DNA of 64,000 bases from an uncultured Alteromonadaceae bacterium (GCA_947494925.1 CANLWS010000009.1:186001-250000), one strand, 5' to 3'; positions 18,778-27,575 are shown, counted from the stretch's first letter. The notes: generated from the sequence alone by a model not told the origin. A program made the numbers and translations.

Positions 18778-18920
18778 CTAAGTGCCATAAGAATTTCAAT
18801 ACTCGCGATTACTATAGTGCAAAACAGAACAGATTTGAGTGACATAAATATTTTTTTACATTTTTAGATAGCTACTGTGAGAAGCCGCTTTTCCTGACGT
18901 GTAAGTCGTTTTATGCCATG

Positions 18921-19016
18921 ACTTTCCTATTCGGAAAGCTTTAACTTTCCAAAATGGAAAGTTTTAACTTGCCAATATGGAAAGTGTAGATTATATTACT
19001 TTCCAACTTGGAAACT
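18921..19016. promoter_or_regulatory. Array of four operators, ACTTTCC-N5-GGAAAGT
   Basis: Four copies of a 19-bp inverted repeat: 18921-18939 (one mismatch), 18944-18962 (perfect), 18967-18985 (one mismatch), 18998-19016 (one mismatch). Centres are 23, 23 and 31 bp apart, about two, two and three helical turns, so all sites face roughly the same side of the DNA. The third overlaps the -35 and the fourth covers the start of transcription of the next gene pair. The winged-helix protein encoded by that pair is the obvious ligand. Confidence 0.82.
18969..18997 (+). promoter_or_regulatory. Promoter of the membrane protein/winged-helix pair
   Basis: TTGCCA (18969-18974), 17-nt spacer, TATATT (18992-18997). 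It is embedded in the operator array, so bound repressor would block RNA polymerase. Confidence 0.6.
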
Positions 19017-19031
19017 AAAGGAACGTTGGAA

Positions 19032-19505
19032 ATGAACAACCAAGACAAAAATATCAGTGTGAATGATGCTAAAAGCTTGCTGGATTCGATCGATCAACAA
19101 AAAAGAAAAACCGCAGAAGTGGCCAGACTGCCTTTGTGGCTGAATGTCACTTTTTCAATTCTGTTCACATGGTTAGTCTCTTACGACTACTTTGGCGTGC
19201 GTTATGAAACAGACGGCGCCCATGTTTTTGTTCCTTTCATATTGTTATTCGGTGGATTGTTTTTCTGGTACCGATGGTTAAAAAAGCGAGGTATGAAACC
19301 TAAAGTGTTTGCACTAACCAAAGTCAGTTTTTTTGCTTTTCTGGGAGGTATGCTGTCTGCTATGTTTTTCAGCGACATATTGTCCTTCCTGCATGATAAC
19401 TACAGCCCAATTCCAGCTTATGCATTGATGATTTGTTTTGCCTGTTTATTTGGTTACTTAAGTGACAAATATCCTCTGTCTGAGCCTGTTTCTGAAGGGG
19501 AGTAA
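19032..19505 (+). CDS. Membrane protein co-encoded with a winged-helix regulator
   Basis: Protein of 157 residues with four membrane segments (about 37-55, 67-82, 98-117 and 128-148) and short polar ends. ATG 19032 has an AAGGA site 9 nt upstream; a TTG at 19008 lies inside the fourth operator and is rejected. The regulator gene starts 1 nt after its stop. Function unknown. The layout suggests a membrane protein whose level is held down by its own partner regulator. Confidence 0.7.
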   Translation: MNNQDKNISVNDAKSLLDSIDQQKRKTAEVARLPLWLNVTFSILFTWLVSYDYFGVRYETDGAHVFVPFILLFGGLFFWYRWLKKRGMKPKVFALTKVSFFAFLGGMLSAMFFSDILSFLHDNYSPIPAYALMICFACLFGYLSDKYPLSEPVSEGE

Positions 19506-19506
19506 A

Positions 19507-19794
19507 GTGGAAGCTGATAATTTCGATACCATTATTCATGCACCTAATCGTCTGATGATATGTGCTGTACTGGCGCCGCTAAAGGAAATAGAATTTGTGC
19601 TGCTTAAAGAACAGCTAGGCGTCAGTGACTCAGTGTTATCCAAACATATCAAAACACTGGCGGAAGTGGGCTACATCGATCTGACAAAAATCGTCAAGGA
19701 CGGACGGCAAAGAACCTGGCTTTCGCTCACAGACAAAGGTCTTAGAGCGTATAAACAACATGTGAAAGCATTAAAAATGATTGTCGATGGTTAA
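19507..19794 (+). CDS. Winged-helix transcriptional regulator (MarR-like)
   Basis: Protein of 95 residues from a GTG start placed directly after the upstream stop, with GGGGAG as ribosome-binding site. A single winged-helix domain: FDTIIHAPNRLMICAVLAPL, KEQLGVSDSVLSKHIKTLAEVGYI as recognition helix, then a basic wing (KIVKDGRQRTWLSLTDKG). This matches the small 'winged helix DNA-binding' family (PF13601 type) often paired with a membrane protein gene. It probably binds the four-operator array and represses its own operon. Confidence 0.85.
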   Translation: MEADNFDTIIHAPNRLMICAVLAPLKEIEFVLLKEQLGVSDSVLSKHIKTLAEVGYIDLTKIVKDGRQRTWLSLTDKGLRAYKQHVKALKMIVDG

Positions 19795-19865
19795 GGATGA
19801 TTTGTGATCAGTCTCGTTAAATTTAGGTCATTTAACAATGTGCTCTCGTGTAACAAAGTGCTCTC

Positions 19866-19877
19866 GTGGACAGCCAC
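19866..19877 (+). repeat. REP-like hairpin upstream of the RAYT gene
   Basis: GTGGACAGCCAC, a GTGG/CCAC stem with a four-base loop. An inverted copy differing at one base (GTGGACAACCAC on the minus strand) lies downstream of the gene at 21240-21251. An 11-bp direct repeat, GTGCTCTCGTG, occurs just upstream at 19840 and 19858. Confidence 0.55.
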
Positions 19878-19941
19878 AAACTAGACTGTGGGCAACAATG
19901 CGTTGACTACACTTTGCTTATGATTCGTCAAGGAATGACCT

Positions 19942-20895
19942 ATGCCATTAGCCAGAAAGCGTCAGATCAGTTTAGTGGATACACCCTATTATCATTGTAT
20001 TTCTCGTTGTGTAAGACGCGCTTTTCTGTGTGGTGTCGACAAGCTCACCGGAAAAAACTTTGAACATAGAAGACAATGGGTGGAAGACCGATTATTGTTT
20101 CTATCCACTGTCTTTGCCATTGATATCTGTGCCTATGCGATCATGAGCAACCATACCCATGTGGTGTTGCATGTTGATCAAGCTAAGGCAAAATCACTGA
20201 CTGATGAAGAGGTAGTAGTTCGCTGGCATAAGCTCCATCGAGGTACTTTGTTGTCTCAACAGTTCCTTTGCCCCACAATTCCCCCTTTAAGCAAAGCTGA
20301 GCGACTTAGCCTTAAATCCACTATTAAAATATATCGACAGCGCCTGATGGACATTAGCTGGTTTATGCGTGAATTAAACGAACCCATTGCCAGACAAGCC
20401 AACAAGGAAGATAGGTGCACAGGGCATTTTTGGGAAGGAAGGTTTAAATCTCAAGCGTTGTTAGATGAACACGCGCTTGCTGCTTGCATGGTATATGTGG
20501 ACCTCAATCCAATTCGCGCCAATATGTCTAACACACTAGAGACATCACATCACACCAGTATAAAACGCCGAATACATGACCTTAAAAAAGGTACTCAACC
20601 ACAAACTTTGATGCACTTTATTGGCAATCCACGCCAAAACCAACCTGATGGTTTGAATTTCGACCTGCTTGAATACATTCAACTTGTTGAACTCTCAGGG
20701 CGATGCATCGACCCCAGAAAGCGCGGCGCAATCAATATAGACGAATCACCAATTCTGGCAAGACTAGGAATAGAGCAAAGCAATTGGCTAACTCTGTCCC
20801 AAGCATTTGAGACAAACTTCAGCGTTGCCGCTGGGAGCATCAATACATTAAACCGTTTTAAACGAAAGATTAGAAAAAAGCCCAGGCCGATTTAG
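19942..20895 (+). CDS. REP-associated tyrosine transposase (RAYT, IS200-like Y1)
   Basis: Protein of 317 residues in the Y1/HUH family, single-strand DNA nucleases that mobilise or process REP hairpins. The metal-binding HxH pair is H71/H73 (MSNHTHVVLHV), the catalytic Tyr is Y185 in MVYVDLNPIRA, and GHFWEGRFKSQ is the conserved block before it. The C-terminal ~100 residues are a family-specific extension. No target-site duplication or IS ends were seen, as expected for a single-copy RAYT. It is bracketed by inverted GTGGACARCCAC hairpins, its likely substrates. Confidence 0.9.
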   Translation: MPLARKRQISLVDTPYYHCISRCVRRAFLCGVDKLTGKNFEHRRQWVEDRLLFLSTVFAIDICAYAIMSNHTHVVLHVDQAKAKSLTDEEVVVRWHKLHRGTLLSQQFLCPTIPPLSKAERLSLKSTIKIYRQRLMDISWFMRELNEPIARQANKEDRCTGHFWEGRFKSQALLDEHALAACMVYVDLNPIRANMSNTLETSHHTSIKRRIHDLKKGTQPQTLMHFIGNPRQNQPDGLNFDLLEYIQLVELSGRCIDPRKRGAINIDESPILARLGIEQSNWLTLSQAFETNFSVAAGSINTLNRFKRKIRKKPRPI

Positions 20896-21104
20896 CTACT
20901 TAAACACTCTCAATTCTACAACACCGAAAACCTGAAACTTTCGACACTTCTCTTCGCAAGAAATCCGACTAGTTACCGTGTCAAAAACGACCGAACAGAA
21001 ATTATTTATTTTTAAATATCAAAATCTTCCATAACGTCAGCACAAAACATACTTTTGTTCGCTAAGTAGCTTAAAGAGTTGAAGATAGAGCAAAACTCAA
21101 ATCT

Positions 21105-21117
21105 ATGCCTGTCCATG
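21105..21117. repeat. REP-like unit ATGCCTGTCCATG, copy 1
   Basis: Identical to 21843-21855 in the same orientation, 738 bp away; the two copies flank the secreted-protein gene at 21262-21759. It shares the GGACAG core with the hairpins around the RAYT gene. Confidence 0.6.
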
Positions 21118-21239
21118 TTTTTCCCTTGGTTACGATGTTATATCTGAATTTTTAACGTCTCTTAAGCGAATCCTATAGTTCATCAAAGTCAACTGAGCAT
21201 TTGCAGCACTACGAGTGCGAGGCTTTGGATTCCAAAACG

Positions 21240-21251
21240 GTGGTTGTCCAC
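21240..21251 (-). repeat. REP-like hairpin downstream of the RAYT gene
   Basis: On the minus strand GTGGACAACCAC preceded by GTA, i.e. the GTAG-plus-hairpin arrangement reported for RAYT substrates. Inverted relative to the copy at 19866-19877. Confidence 0.55.
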
Positions 21252-21261
21252 TACGTGAGCT

Positions 21262-21759
21262 TTAAAGTTTAATGCAGTCTATCGTTGTACCATCTTGAAA
21301 AGTTTTACGCACAATTTTTTCAGACAATACTTCAAACTTTCCTTCAACAGATTCGCCCACTGCAGGAAATGCTGAAGATGGATTGTCAGAAAAAACGTTT
21401 AAATCATCACTTACAATTTTAAAGTCGATAGACTCAGCTACGTTTGAAAATTCGTTTCCTTTCAATTGGAATTTGAACCTTATGACATACTCAATGCTGG
21501 AATCCATCTTGGTATCGAGGTCTTTGACAGATACTACCCCTTGCTGCTCAGCAACAAATTTTGATGGCGAATAAGTTACCGTATATTGGTTTAGACCCAA
21601 AAGTGATTCGGATATTTTGGATTTTTGCACACATTTTAAGCTACCAGAGAATGTAAATTCATTATCTTTAGCGTTCCCCATAAACACAATCAAGGGCAAT
21701 AATAGAACAAACATCTTTCGTTTATTTATAAATTTAACTAGCCCACAACGCAACAACAA
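21262..21759 (-). CDS. Small secreted protein of unknown function
   Basis: Up to 165 residues. The hydrophobic stretch MFVLLLPLIVFMGNA after basic FINKRK looks like a signal peptide ending near residue 30. The mature part is mostly beta-rich and contains two Cys (SLKCVQKS and TTIDCIKL), possibly a disulfide joining the ends. No family was recognised. The start is uncertain (ATG at 21759 or 21714). It is flanked by directly repeated REP-like units and is AT-rich compared with its neighbours, suggesting acquisition. Confidence 0.55.
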   Translation of the reverse strand: MLLRCGLVKFINKRKMFVLLLPLIVFMGNAKDNEFTFSGSLKCVQKSKISESLLGLNQYTVTYSPSKFVAEQQGVVSVKDLDTKMDSSIEYVIRFKFQLKGNEFSNVAESIDFKIVSDDLNVFSDNPSSAFPAVGESVEGKFEVLSEKIVRKTFQDGTTIDCIKL

Positions 21760-21842
21760 AGCTAATGCTCCTGTCCAATTAGTTGCTCAATTTCAATATG
21801 CCTGTCTACTAAGTTACAATTCGTTTCAAACTACCAAAAAAC

Positions 21843-21855
21843 ATGCCTGTCCATG
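21843..21855. repeat. REP-like unit ATGCCTGTCCATG, copy 2
   Basis: Direct repeat of 21105-21117. A partial related sequence, ATGCCTGTCTA, lies about 45 nt upstream, near 21799. Confidence 0.6.
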
Positions 21856-21925
21856 AATTTCGTGTTTTTTACCTCTGAACATGATACTTTTGCGAAGGTA
21901 ATGAAGTTCGAAGTACTCTCAGCAC

Positions 21926-22300
21926 ATGGATAGTAAAATATATTTAAAATACTTATTTGCTCTGCTTTTAGCTCAGTTTTTTTCTGGGTTTTCAGCTGGT
22001 TTTGTTTCGCAAATAGCTTTTGATTACTCTTTTAGTCATGAAATTTTGTTATCTAAATTGTCTAATGCAGTAATTGAAGGAACACTCACCTTTTTATTGT
22101 TTTTTAATTTTGCGAAAAAGGTTAATCGAAACCGCCTCACAATATCAATATCAATGTATCTTCTATCACTAGTGCTTTGGTTCTTATTAGACCGAGTGTT
22201 GCTTGATGTTTATGAGCCTATCATTTTTACACTAGTGAATTCAGCGGCAATGCTTGTCATCACTGTATTGGCCGTATTAATTGCAAAACAAAAGAAATGA
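21926..22300 (+). CDS. Four-helix membrane protein
   Basis: Protein of 124 residues with four membrane segments (about 8-30, 47-62, 71-90, 96-119) and almost no extramembrane part. AT-rich codon use. Its stop overlaps the next start (ATGA), so the two genes are translationally coupled. They are convergent with the large RHS gene. Family not recognised. Confidence 0.6.
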   Translation: MDSKIYLKYLFALLLAQFFSGFSAGFVSQIAFDYSFSHEILLSKLSNAVIEGTLTFLLFFNFAKKVNRNRLTISISMYLLSLVLWFLLDRVLLDVYEPIIFTLVNSAAMLVITVLAVLIAKQKK

Positions 22301-22584
22301 TTTTAGAAAAACTAGAACTTCCAATCAAAATTATGGTTTACAGCTCTCTGATTGGTTCAATCATTGGTTACTATTACCTGCCAATGGTTACCCAAAATTA
22401 CATGTTTAATTTTTTCCTAATAACTTGGGGGCTTGATAAGACAATAGCTTATTACCTTGGTAAAAAAATTCGTATTGGTCCTGTTGTTACCATAAACGCA
22501 AACTCAAACGAACATCTGAGAAAAATAGGCCTAGTTTTTGGTTTTTTACTTATTTCTTTTGGACTATTTAACTTATTCTCCTAA
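22297..22584 (+). CDS. Small membrane protein coupled to the preceding gene
   Basis: Protein of 95 residues with three predicted membrane segments (about 10-28, 35-50, 75-94). The start ATG overlaps the upstream stop by four bases. A 34-bp perfect palindrome acting as terminator follows. Function unknown; possible partner of the upstream protein. Nearness to the RHS tip makes an immunity role conceivable, but the opposite orientation argues against it. Confidence 0.58.
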   Translation: MILEKLELPIKIMVYSSLIGSIIGYYYLPMVTQNYMFNFFLITWGLDKTIAYYLGKKIRIGPVVTINANSNEHLRKIGLVFGFLLISFGLFNLFS

Positions 22585-22587
22585 AAA

Positions 22588-22621
22588 AACACATATTGCT
22601 CCAATTGGAGCAATATGTGTT
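22588..22621. terminator. Bidirectional terminator (34-bp palindrome)
   Basis: Arms AACACATATTGCTCC (22588-22602) and its exact complement (22607-22621) with AATT between; preceded by A-rich and followed by T-rich sequence. It lies between convergent genes. Confidence 0.88.
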
Positions 22622-22631
22622 TAATATGTAC

Positions 22632-25600
22632 TTATTGTTCCTTCTCTTCAAACTGTCCCTTGTCGTCAGCTCCAGTGAAGCCATCTACTTCAGGTTTTGA
22701 AAAATGTTCAGTGACATCTCCTACAACTTTACCAACTACTGTACCAGCTACCTCACCAGCCTTGTCTCCTAGCTTTTTATCGACTAAGGCTTCAGTAATT
22801 TCTTTGGCCATCTCTCCAGCCCCCATACCTTTTAGTTTTGCAGTAGGATCTTCTCCGTCAATTACTTTGCCAGCTACTTCAACAGCATCAACAACTAGGC
22901 CAAGACTGGTAAGGGATGCAGCTTGTTTAAGCATCTCTTTTTTTGCCTCATTACGCTTCTGCATCAATTTACCTGCTTCCTCAAGTGAACCTGTTTCAAT
23001 CCAGAATCCGATGAAAGCTCCTAGATCCTGCGCTGCTGCATTCTTACCATCAGGATCAGTATATTTATACGGATTATTGTTCACATAGGCGTATCGATTA
23101 AACCCTTGTATACCTTGAGTTCCCGAAAGATGCCCCAACGTATCCACCGGATCATTCGAGTAGAAACGACCTATGACTGGATCATAGTATCGTGCCTGCA
23201 TATAACTCAAACCTAAGTCTGTGTCATATTTGTGGCCGGTATAGCCTATATCATCGTTGGCACCTTCAATGCTTTCTCCATAAGGACGATAATGCTGCTT
23301 CCCACTGTCTTTGCGGACTACGCCGTCTTTAGCAATCAGTTTCTTGCCCAAGTAGATATAGTTTACGCCTGCACCTTGTTCTTCACTGTATACCAAGGTT
23401 CCATCCTGACTGTAGAAACTGTATTTAGTGCGATCTTCGTTGGTGTGACTGACTCGACGGTTGTGGCCGTCATACAGGTAGGCGCTATCACTGTCATCGA
23501 CTGATGCGCCACTCGCTATAAGCTGGTTGGCTCGATTAAACCATAGTCGCTTGAATCCATTGTTATCAACGTTCCCCCTATCATCATAATTGAAGGTTCG
23601 ATAGTCCACCAATTCAGGTGTATCCACTGACGTCAGGGTATTTTTAACGCGGTCATAGTGGTAGGTCAGATTTCGTTCAAAACTTACGTAGCTCGTTATG
23701 TTACCAAGACCATCGTAATTGATCGTGCTATTGCCGAACTCAGTTGCTCCATTCGTCGCCGTTAAGCGATCTAATCCATCATATTCCAAGCCATCACTGC
23801 CGGTACCGGTCAATGAGTAATCTCCATTGACACCATCGATTAGTGACGTCACGTTAGCATTGTTATCATAGGTGTATGAGTAATCCAGTGCTTTGCTTGA
23901 ATCCTTTATATCGGTTATTTGTCGGGGCAAGTTGGAGAGATTATGTAATTCCGTTTTATGCACAAACTCGTTGCCGTAGGTGAAGGTATCTACCGAACCA
24001 GAAGGATAATAGGTTGCACCTGAGGCATAAGAAAACGCTGCCCGGTTGGTTCCTTCATTTTGCTGACGTACCGCCTGGGTGGGTTCGCCAAATCCATTTG
24101 GTGCAAAGTCAATTCGATCGCTATCCGGATAGGTTAAAGAGGATTTGTGGCCAAGAGCTGAATACCCATACTTCAGCGTTTTAGTTCCGAATCCTTCACC
24201 AGTTAGAGACTCGAGCTCCAGTAGATTCAGTTTATTGTATTCATAATGATGGCTGACAGAACCAGCAACAATGTCTGTCACGTTGCCATTTTTATCTAAC
24301 GTGTAAGTTAAATCTGGCGTCAATGAGTCAGCATAGTCAACCGTCAGATTGTCACCTAAATTGTCATAGGTAAAAGTGACGCGTTTGCCGTCCGTATCTG
24401 TTGCTAAACAGTCAGTGTTTTCAGTACTGGTTACACCTTGAGCTTGCCAAATTACCTGACCAATACTGGAATTGTTAAATACTGTTACGCCTACATCATC
24501 TCGGGAAATTTTGCAGAGATAGTGATTGCTATCGTATGCCCTATATTCTGTCAGTGAAATGTCGGTATTGTTATCACCCTTGCCAGATTGCTCTATTGAA
24601 TTTATACGACCATATACATCCACAATCAGCGTCGTTGTGACATCTTCAGGCGACTCAATCACAATTGCCTGCTTATAAGACGGCACCCCATAGGCAAGAA
24701 ATTCTGTTGTTGTCACAAACCCTCTATTATTTGTTAGGCGCTGTTTATTACCTGCAAGGTAGTCTATCGACTGGCTTCCCAAGCCACTTTGTGCAGATGT
24801 TCGCAGACGACGCAGCCCGTCATAGATGTTTGTCGTGCCATTTGCCTCTAAAGCTGAGGCTGACCAGTGTGAAACAAAGGTTTCTTGGTTAAACGCATCA
24901 AATTCGCGGCGTTGGAATCGGGGCAGCAATCCAGGCGCTGCTTTTTCAGTTAATACCGGCCGCAACAAACTGTCAAAGTTGACGTTTTCTGTGTAACTGA
25001 CGGCGCCCTCGCACGCAACTTCATCTTCATCTTCATCTTCATTTAATTTACAACGCTGAAGGGTTCGATGGGTGCCGCTCCACGTATAGAGAGAATCTAA
25101 CCAATCAATGTCGTCATCAGGTGCTTTAATAAATCTCAGCCTACCTGCGTCGTCGTAACCGTATTCTGTTAGCGTGCTGTTAAAATCAGTAATGCTCTCA
25201 ACCCACCCATTATCATCAACAGTTCGATAGGCGGATTGCTCACCACTCGAATAACGAGCTGGTACCGTGATAGTTCTTGGCATTCCACGGTAGTAGTTCA
25301 GATATTTGACGTAGCGATTGCCACTTGCGCCTTCAGATGTGAGCGCAGCATTGAATTCAACTTTTTTGATTTGGCCTTTGGCAGTTCCGGTCAGGTGGTA
25401 CTCAGAAAACTCTTTCCGCTTTGTCCCAAAAGCCCATTCTTTGTCTACAACACTAACTTCGGTAAACGCCTTAGGATTAGCCGAATCTGAAATCAGTTTG
25501 TAATCCGTCTTGCTAACCTGATTACTGGTGTAAGTGAGGGCTAGCTGATCTTCGGTAAAGTCAGCGTCGGACACGCGCACAGACGAGGGCAAATTGAGCA

Positions 25601-27575
25601 CATCGTTAACCAAATCATGGAAATAGGAAAAGTGCACATAGCGCTTACCATTTGCAGACTCCTCAACAATTTTGACTGGTTTATGGTACTCGTTGAACTC
25701 GACAACTTCCTGCTCATAGGTTCCCAACGACGCTGCACCATTAAACAACTCTATAGTTTGTTTGTCAGTGCGGACCATGAATTCATCACTGTATGATTTT
25801 TTCTGAGAATGGAACGCTTCTGGCGACCAAGATATATTCATCTCACTTTTGTTTTCGCCGTATGAAGGACTATATGAGTAGGTGAACGCTGTTCTTTTTA
25901 ATAACTTGCCATCTACATTTTCAGTTACAGGTTTTTCATAGTCTTCACGAAATAAACGATTGCCATTGGTCCTGCCATAAACGCGATCAAAATACTCAAT
26001 GTAATAGCTTCCATCAGGCTGAGTGACTTTGGTGCTTTTTAAATTTTCAGCAGCGTAAGTTTGATCATAAAAAGGGACGGTATGCTCATCACCGGCTTCT
26101 TCGTCTTCAAACAACCCCTGCTTTCCTGAATAATCGTATTCCCAAACATAGTCGGTACCGTCAGGCAGCGTTAGCGTTTTCCGCTCGATGGAAATCGTTC
26201 TGTTAGAAGGTTTAATCCAATGGGACAGCCGCTCTTCTAGGTCACCCGGGTTTGCACGCTCGATTCTCGGCACATTGGTTTGCCCCTGGCAAACAGCCAT
26301 TAGCTCAAATTCACCGGTCGCGCCATAAGGGTGAGTAATAGTGATATAATGACTTTTCATCAAGCCCAACGTGTCATAGCAAGTATCGCCATATCGTGCC
26401 TGAGGAGGAAATAGTTCACGCCAAAAGCCACCGTCATTGGCCAAGGTCCCTGAATTGTTAAATTCCCAGGTTTGCTCATTTGGCAGAGTCACACGTGTTA
26501 AAGGTCCGACATTGAAGCGCTCATTCTCGTATTCGTAAGTCCAAGTGCGGCCGTTGGCTGTCACTGTATGAACATTGCCCGCACCATTGCCAGAATGGTC
26601 AGTTGGATAGTAGGTAAGGCCAATTTCTCGATTGTCACTTGATGTAATACTCTCAAGTTGACCCGCATCGTTATAGTTGTAATCAACGTAATTTCCGAAT
26701 TTGTCTTCGATTTTGGTCACGAGCAAAAAGATATAGTGCTTTTGCGCCTTCAAACGCCCATCAGAGTTATCAGGGGCTAACATATCATTTGCACATGGGT
26801 CAGATTCTTTATAACAGACGTTTGATTCACCAGGCGCACTAAAGGACAGTTCTTGAGAATCGGTAATGACCCGTTGTTCACCGAAGTAGTACTTAACGCC
26901 ATCTGTTGTAGTAACTTTAAAGCCTTCATGCGACTTTTCAGGGAGATCGTCCAAACATTCAATACCCCAATCGCGATTGTTCGTACGTTTAGAAGAATCA
27001 GTGTCCATCAGCATTTTTACGCTGCCTTTTCCTGGAATGCTGATCGTGTCACCATTCCAGTAGTCCCGACTATCTAAGTGAAAAGTAACAACAGGATTAA
27101 CGCCCTGGCCTATAGAAAAATTGGGGTTTGAGTTTAGCGGTCGGCTACAGGCTTCGCCATTCGGCCAATAAGCCGTTTTGAAATCTCCGTTTTTAGATGC
27201 ATATGTAGATCGCACATGCGGGATGTCTAAACTCCAGTTTCCAAACTCTTGGGTATTTGAGTGCCAAGAACTAGGGTCGGATAATGTACGTGTAATTTGC
27301 ACCGGAATATTGAAATTACCAGGAATAGACACATCTGTTTGAGTGAATTTAATACTTCCTGATGCAGGGTCGATAGTATCGCCTAGTAATCCTGTTGTTA
27401 ACGTAGCGACCTTTGGGTCGACATTGTTAATCTCGTTGTAGTTATAGCCATAATCTTTGTTAAGTACTTCTGGATCAAATAATCCTTCAGCCGACGCCGG
27501 ACTTACTGCAATGAAGACACAAATCGATGCAAAAACATTCTTACTAAATTTCGACAAACTAGTTGTAGTTTCCAT
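22632..27575 (-). CDS. RHS/YD-repeat protein with variable C-terminal tip
   Basis: Protein of 1647 residues. A signal peptide (residues 1-29, ending SPASA), a conserved beta-rich N-terminal region (~30-480), YD repeats (~500-1400; for example ITSLTYYPTD-like and YGYSALGHKSSLTYPD units), and the RHS core ending at YYDPVIGRFYSNDPV and YVNNNPYKYTDPDG near residue 1511. The last 136 residues are a non-core tip, rich in Ala, Gly, Val and Lys, without a recognisable toxin motif. RHS proteins form cocoon-like shells around such tips. The HTDxLGSP segment that usually precedes the Y.PYGE motif is missing here and occurs instead at the end of the upstream gene. Its start overlaps that gene's stop (TAATG). 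Confidence 0.9.
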   Translation of the reverse strand: METTTSLSKFSKNVFASICVFIAVSPASAEGLFDPEVLNKDYGYNYNEINNVDPKVATLTTGLLGDTIDPASGSIKFTQTDVSIPGNFNIPVQITRTLSDPSSWHSNTQEFGNWSLDIPHVRSTYASKNGDFKTAYWPNGEACSRPLNSNPNFSIGQGVNPVVTFHLDSRDYWNGDTISIPGKGSVKMLMDTDSSKRTNNRDWGIECLDDLPEKSHEGFKVTTTDGVKYYFGEQRVITDSQELSFSAPGESNVCYKESDPCANDMLAPDNSDGRLKAQKHYIFLLVTKIEDKFGNYVDYNYNDAGQLESITSSDNREIGLTYYPTDHSGNGAGNVHTVTANGRTWTYEYENERFNVGPLTRVTLPNEQTWEFNNSGTLANDGGFWRELFPPQARYGDTCYDTLGLMKSHYITITHPYGATGEFELMAVCQGQTNVPRIERANPGDLEERLSHWIKPSNRTISIERKTLTLPDGTDYVWEYDYSGKQGLFEDEEAGDEHTVPFYDQTYAAENLKSTKVTQPDGSYYIEYFDRVYGRTNGNRLFREDYEKPVTENVDGKLLKRTAFTYSYSPSYGENKSEMNISWSPEAFHSQKKSYSDEFMVRTDKQTIELFNGAASLGTYEQEVVEFNEYHKPVKIVEESANGKRYVHFSYFHDLVNDVLNLPSSVRVSDADFTEDQLALTYTSNQVSKTDYKLISDSANPKAFTEVSVVDKEWAFGTKRKEFSEYHLTGTAKGQIKKVEFNAALTSEGASGNRYVKYLNYYRGMPRTITVPARYSSGEQSAYRTVDDNGWVESITDFNSTLTEYGYDDAGRLRFIKAPDDDIDWLDSLYTWSGTHRTLQRCKLNEDEDEDEVACEGAVSYTENVNFDSLLRPVLTEKAAPGLLPRFQRREFDAFNQETFVSHWSASALEANGTTNIYDGLRRLRTSAQSGLGSQSIDYLAGNKQRLTNNRGFVTTTEFLAYGVPSYKQAIVIESPEDVTTTLIVDVYGRINSIEQSGKGDNNTDISLTEYRAYDSNHYLCKISRDDVGVTVFNNSSIGQVIWQAQGVTSTENTDCLATDTDGKRVTFTYDNLGDNLTVDYADSLTPDLTYTLDKNGNVTDIVAGSVSHHYEYNKLNLLELESLTGEGFGTKTLKYGYSALGHKSSLTYPDSDRIDFAPNGFGEPTQAVRQQNEGTNRAAFSYASGATYYPSGSVDTFTYGNEFVHKTELHNLSNLPRQITDIKDSSKALDYSYTYDNNANVTSLIDGVNGDYSLTGTGSDGLEYDGLDRLTATNGATEFGNSTINYDGLGNITSYVSFERNLTYHYDRVKNTLTSVDTPELVDYRTFNYDDRGNVDNNGFKRLWFNRANQLIASGASVDDSDSAYLYDGHNRRVSHTNEDRTKYSFYSQDGTLVYSEEQGAGVNYIYLGKKLIAKDGVVRKDSGKQHYRPYGESIEGANDDIGYTGHKYDTDLGLSYMQARYYDPVIGRFYSNDPVDTLGHLSGTQGIQGFNRYAYVNNNPYKYTDPDGKNAAAQDLGAFIGFWIETGSLEEAGKLMQKRNEAKKEMLKQAASLTSLGLVVDAVEVAGKVIDGEDPTAKLKGMGAGEMAKEITEALVDKKLGDKAGEVAGTVVGKVVGDVTEHFSKPEVDGFTGADDKGQFEEKEQ

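Larger units (their letters stand above)
20896..21261. other. Intergenic region with REP-like units
   Basis: 366 nt between the RAYT gene and a small secreted-protein gene. It contains ATGCCTGTCCATG at 21105-21117 and the hairpin GTGGTTGTCCAC at 21240-21251. No ORF is supported. Confidence 0.55.

Noticed and set aside
19866-20063. Alternative plus-strand ORF upstream of and overlapping the RAYT start
   Set aside because: Different frame, begins within the REP-like hairpin, and the RAYT frame has the family motifs.
22615-23088. Plus-strand ORF of 157 codons opposite the RHS tip
   Set aside because: Ser/Pro/Thr-rich antisense frame of the RHS C-terminus; no ribosome-binding site and it spans the terminator palindrome.
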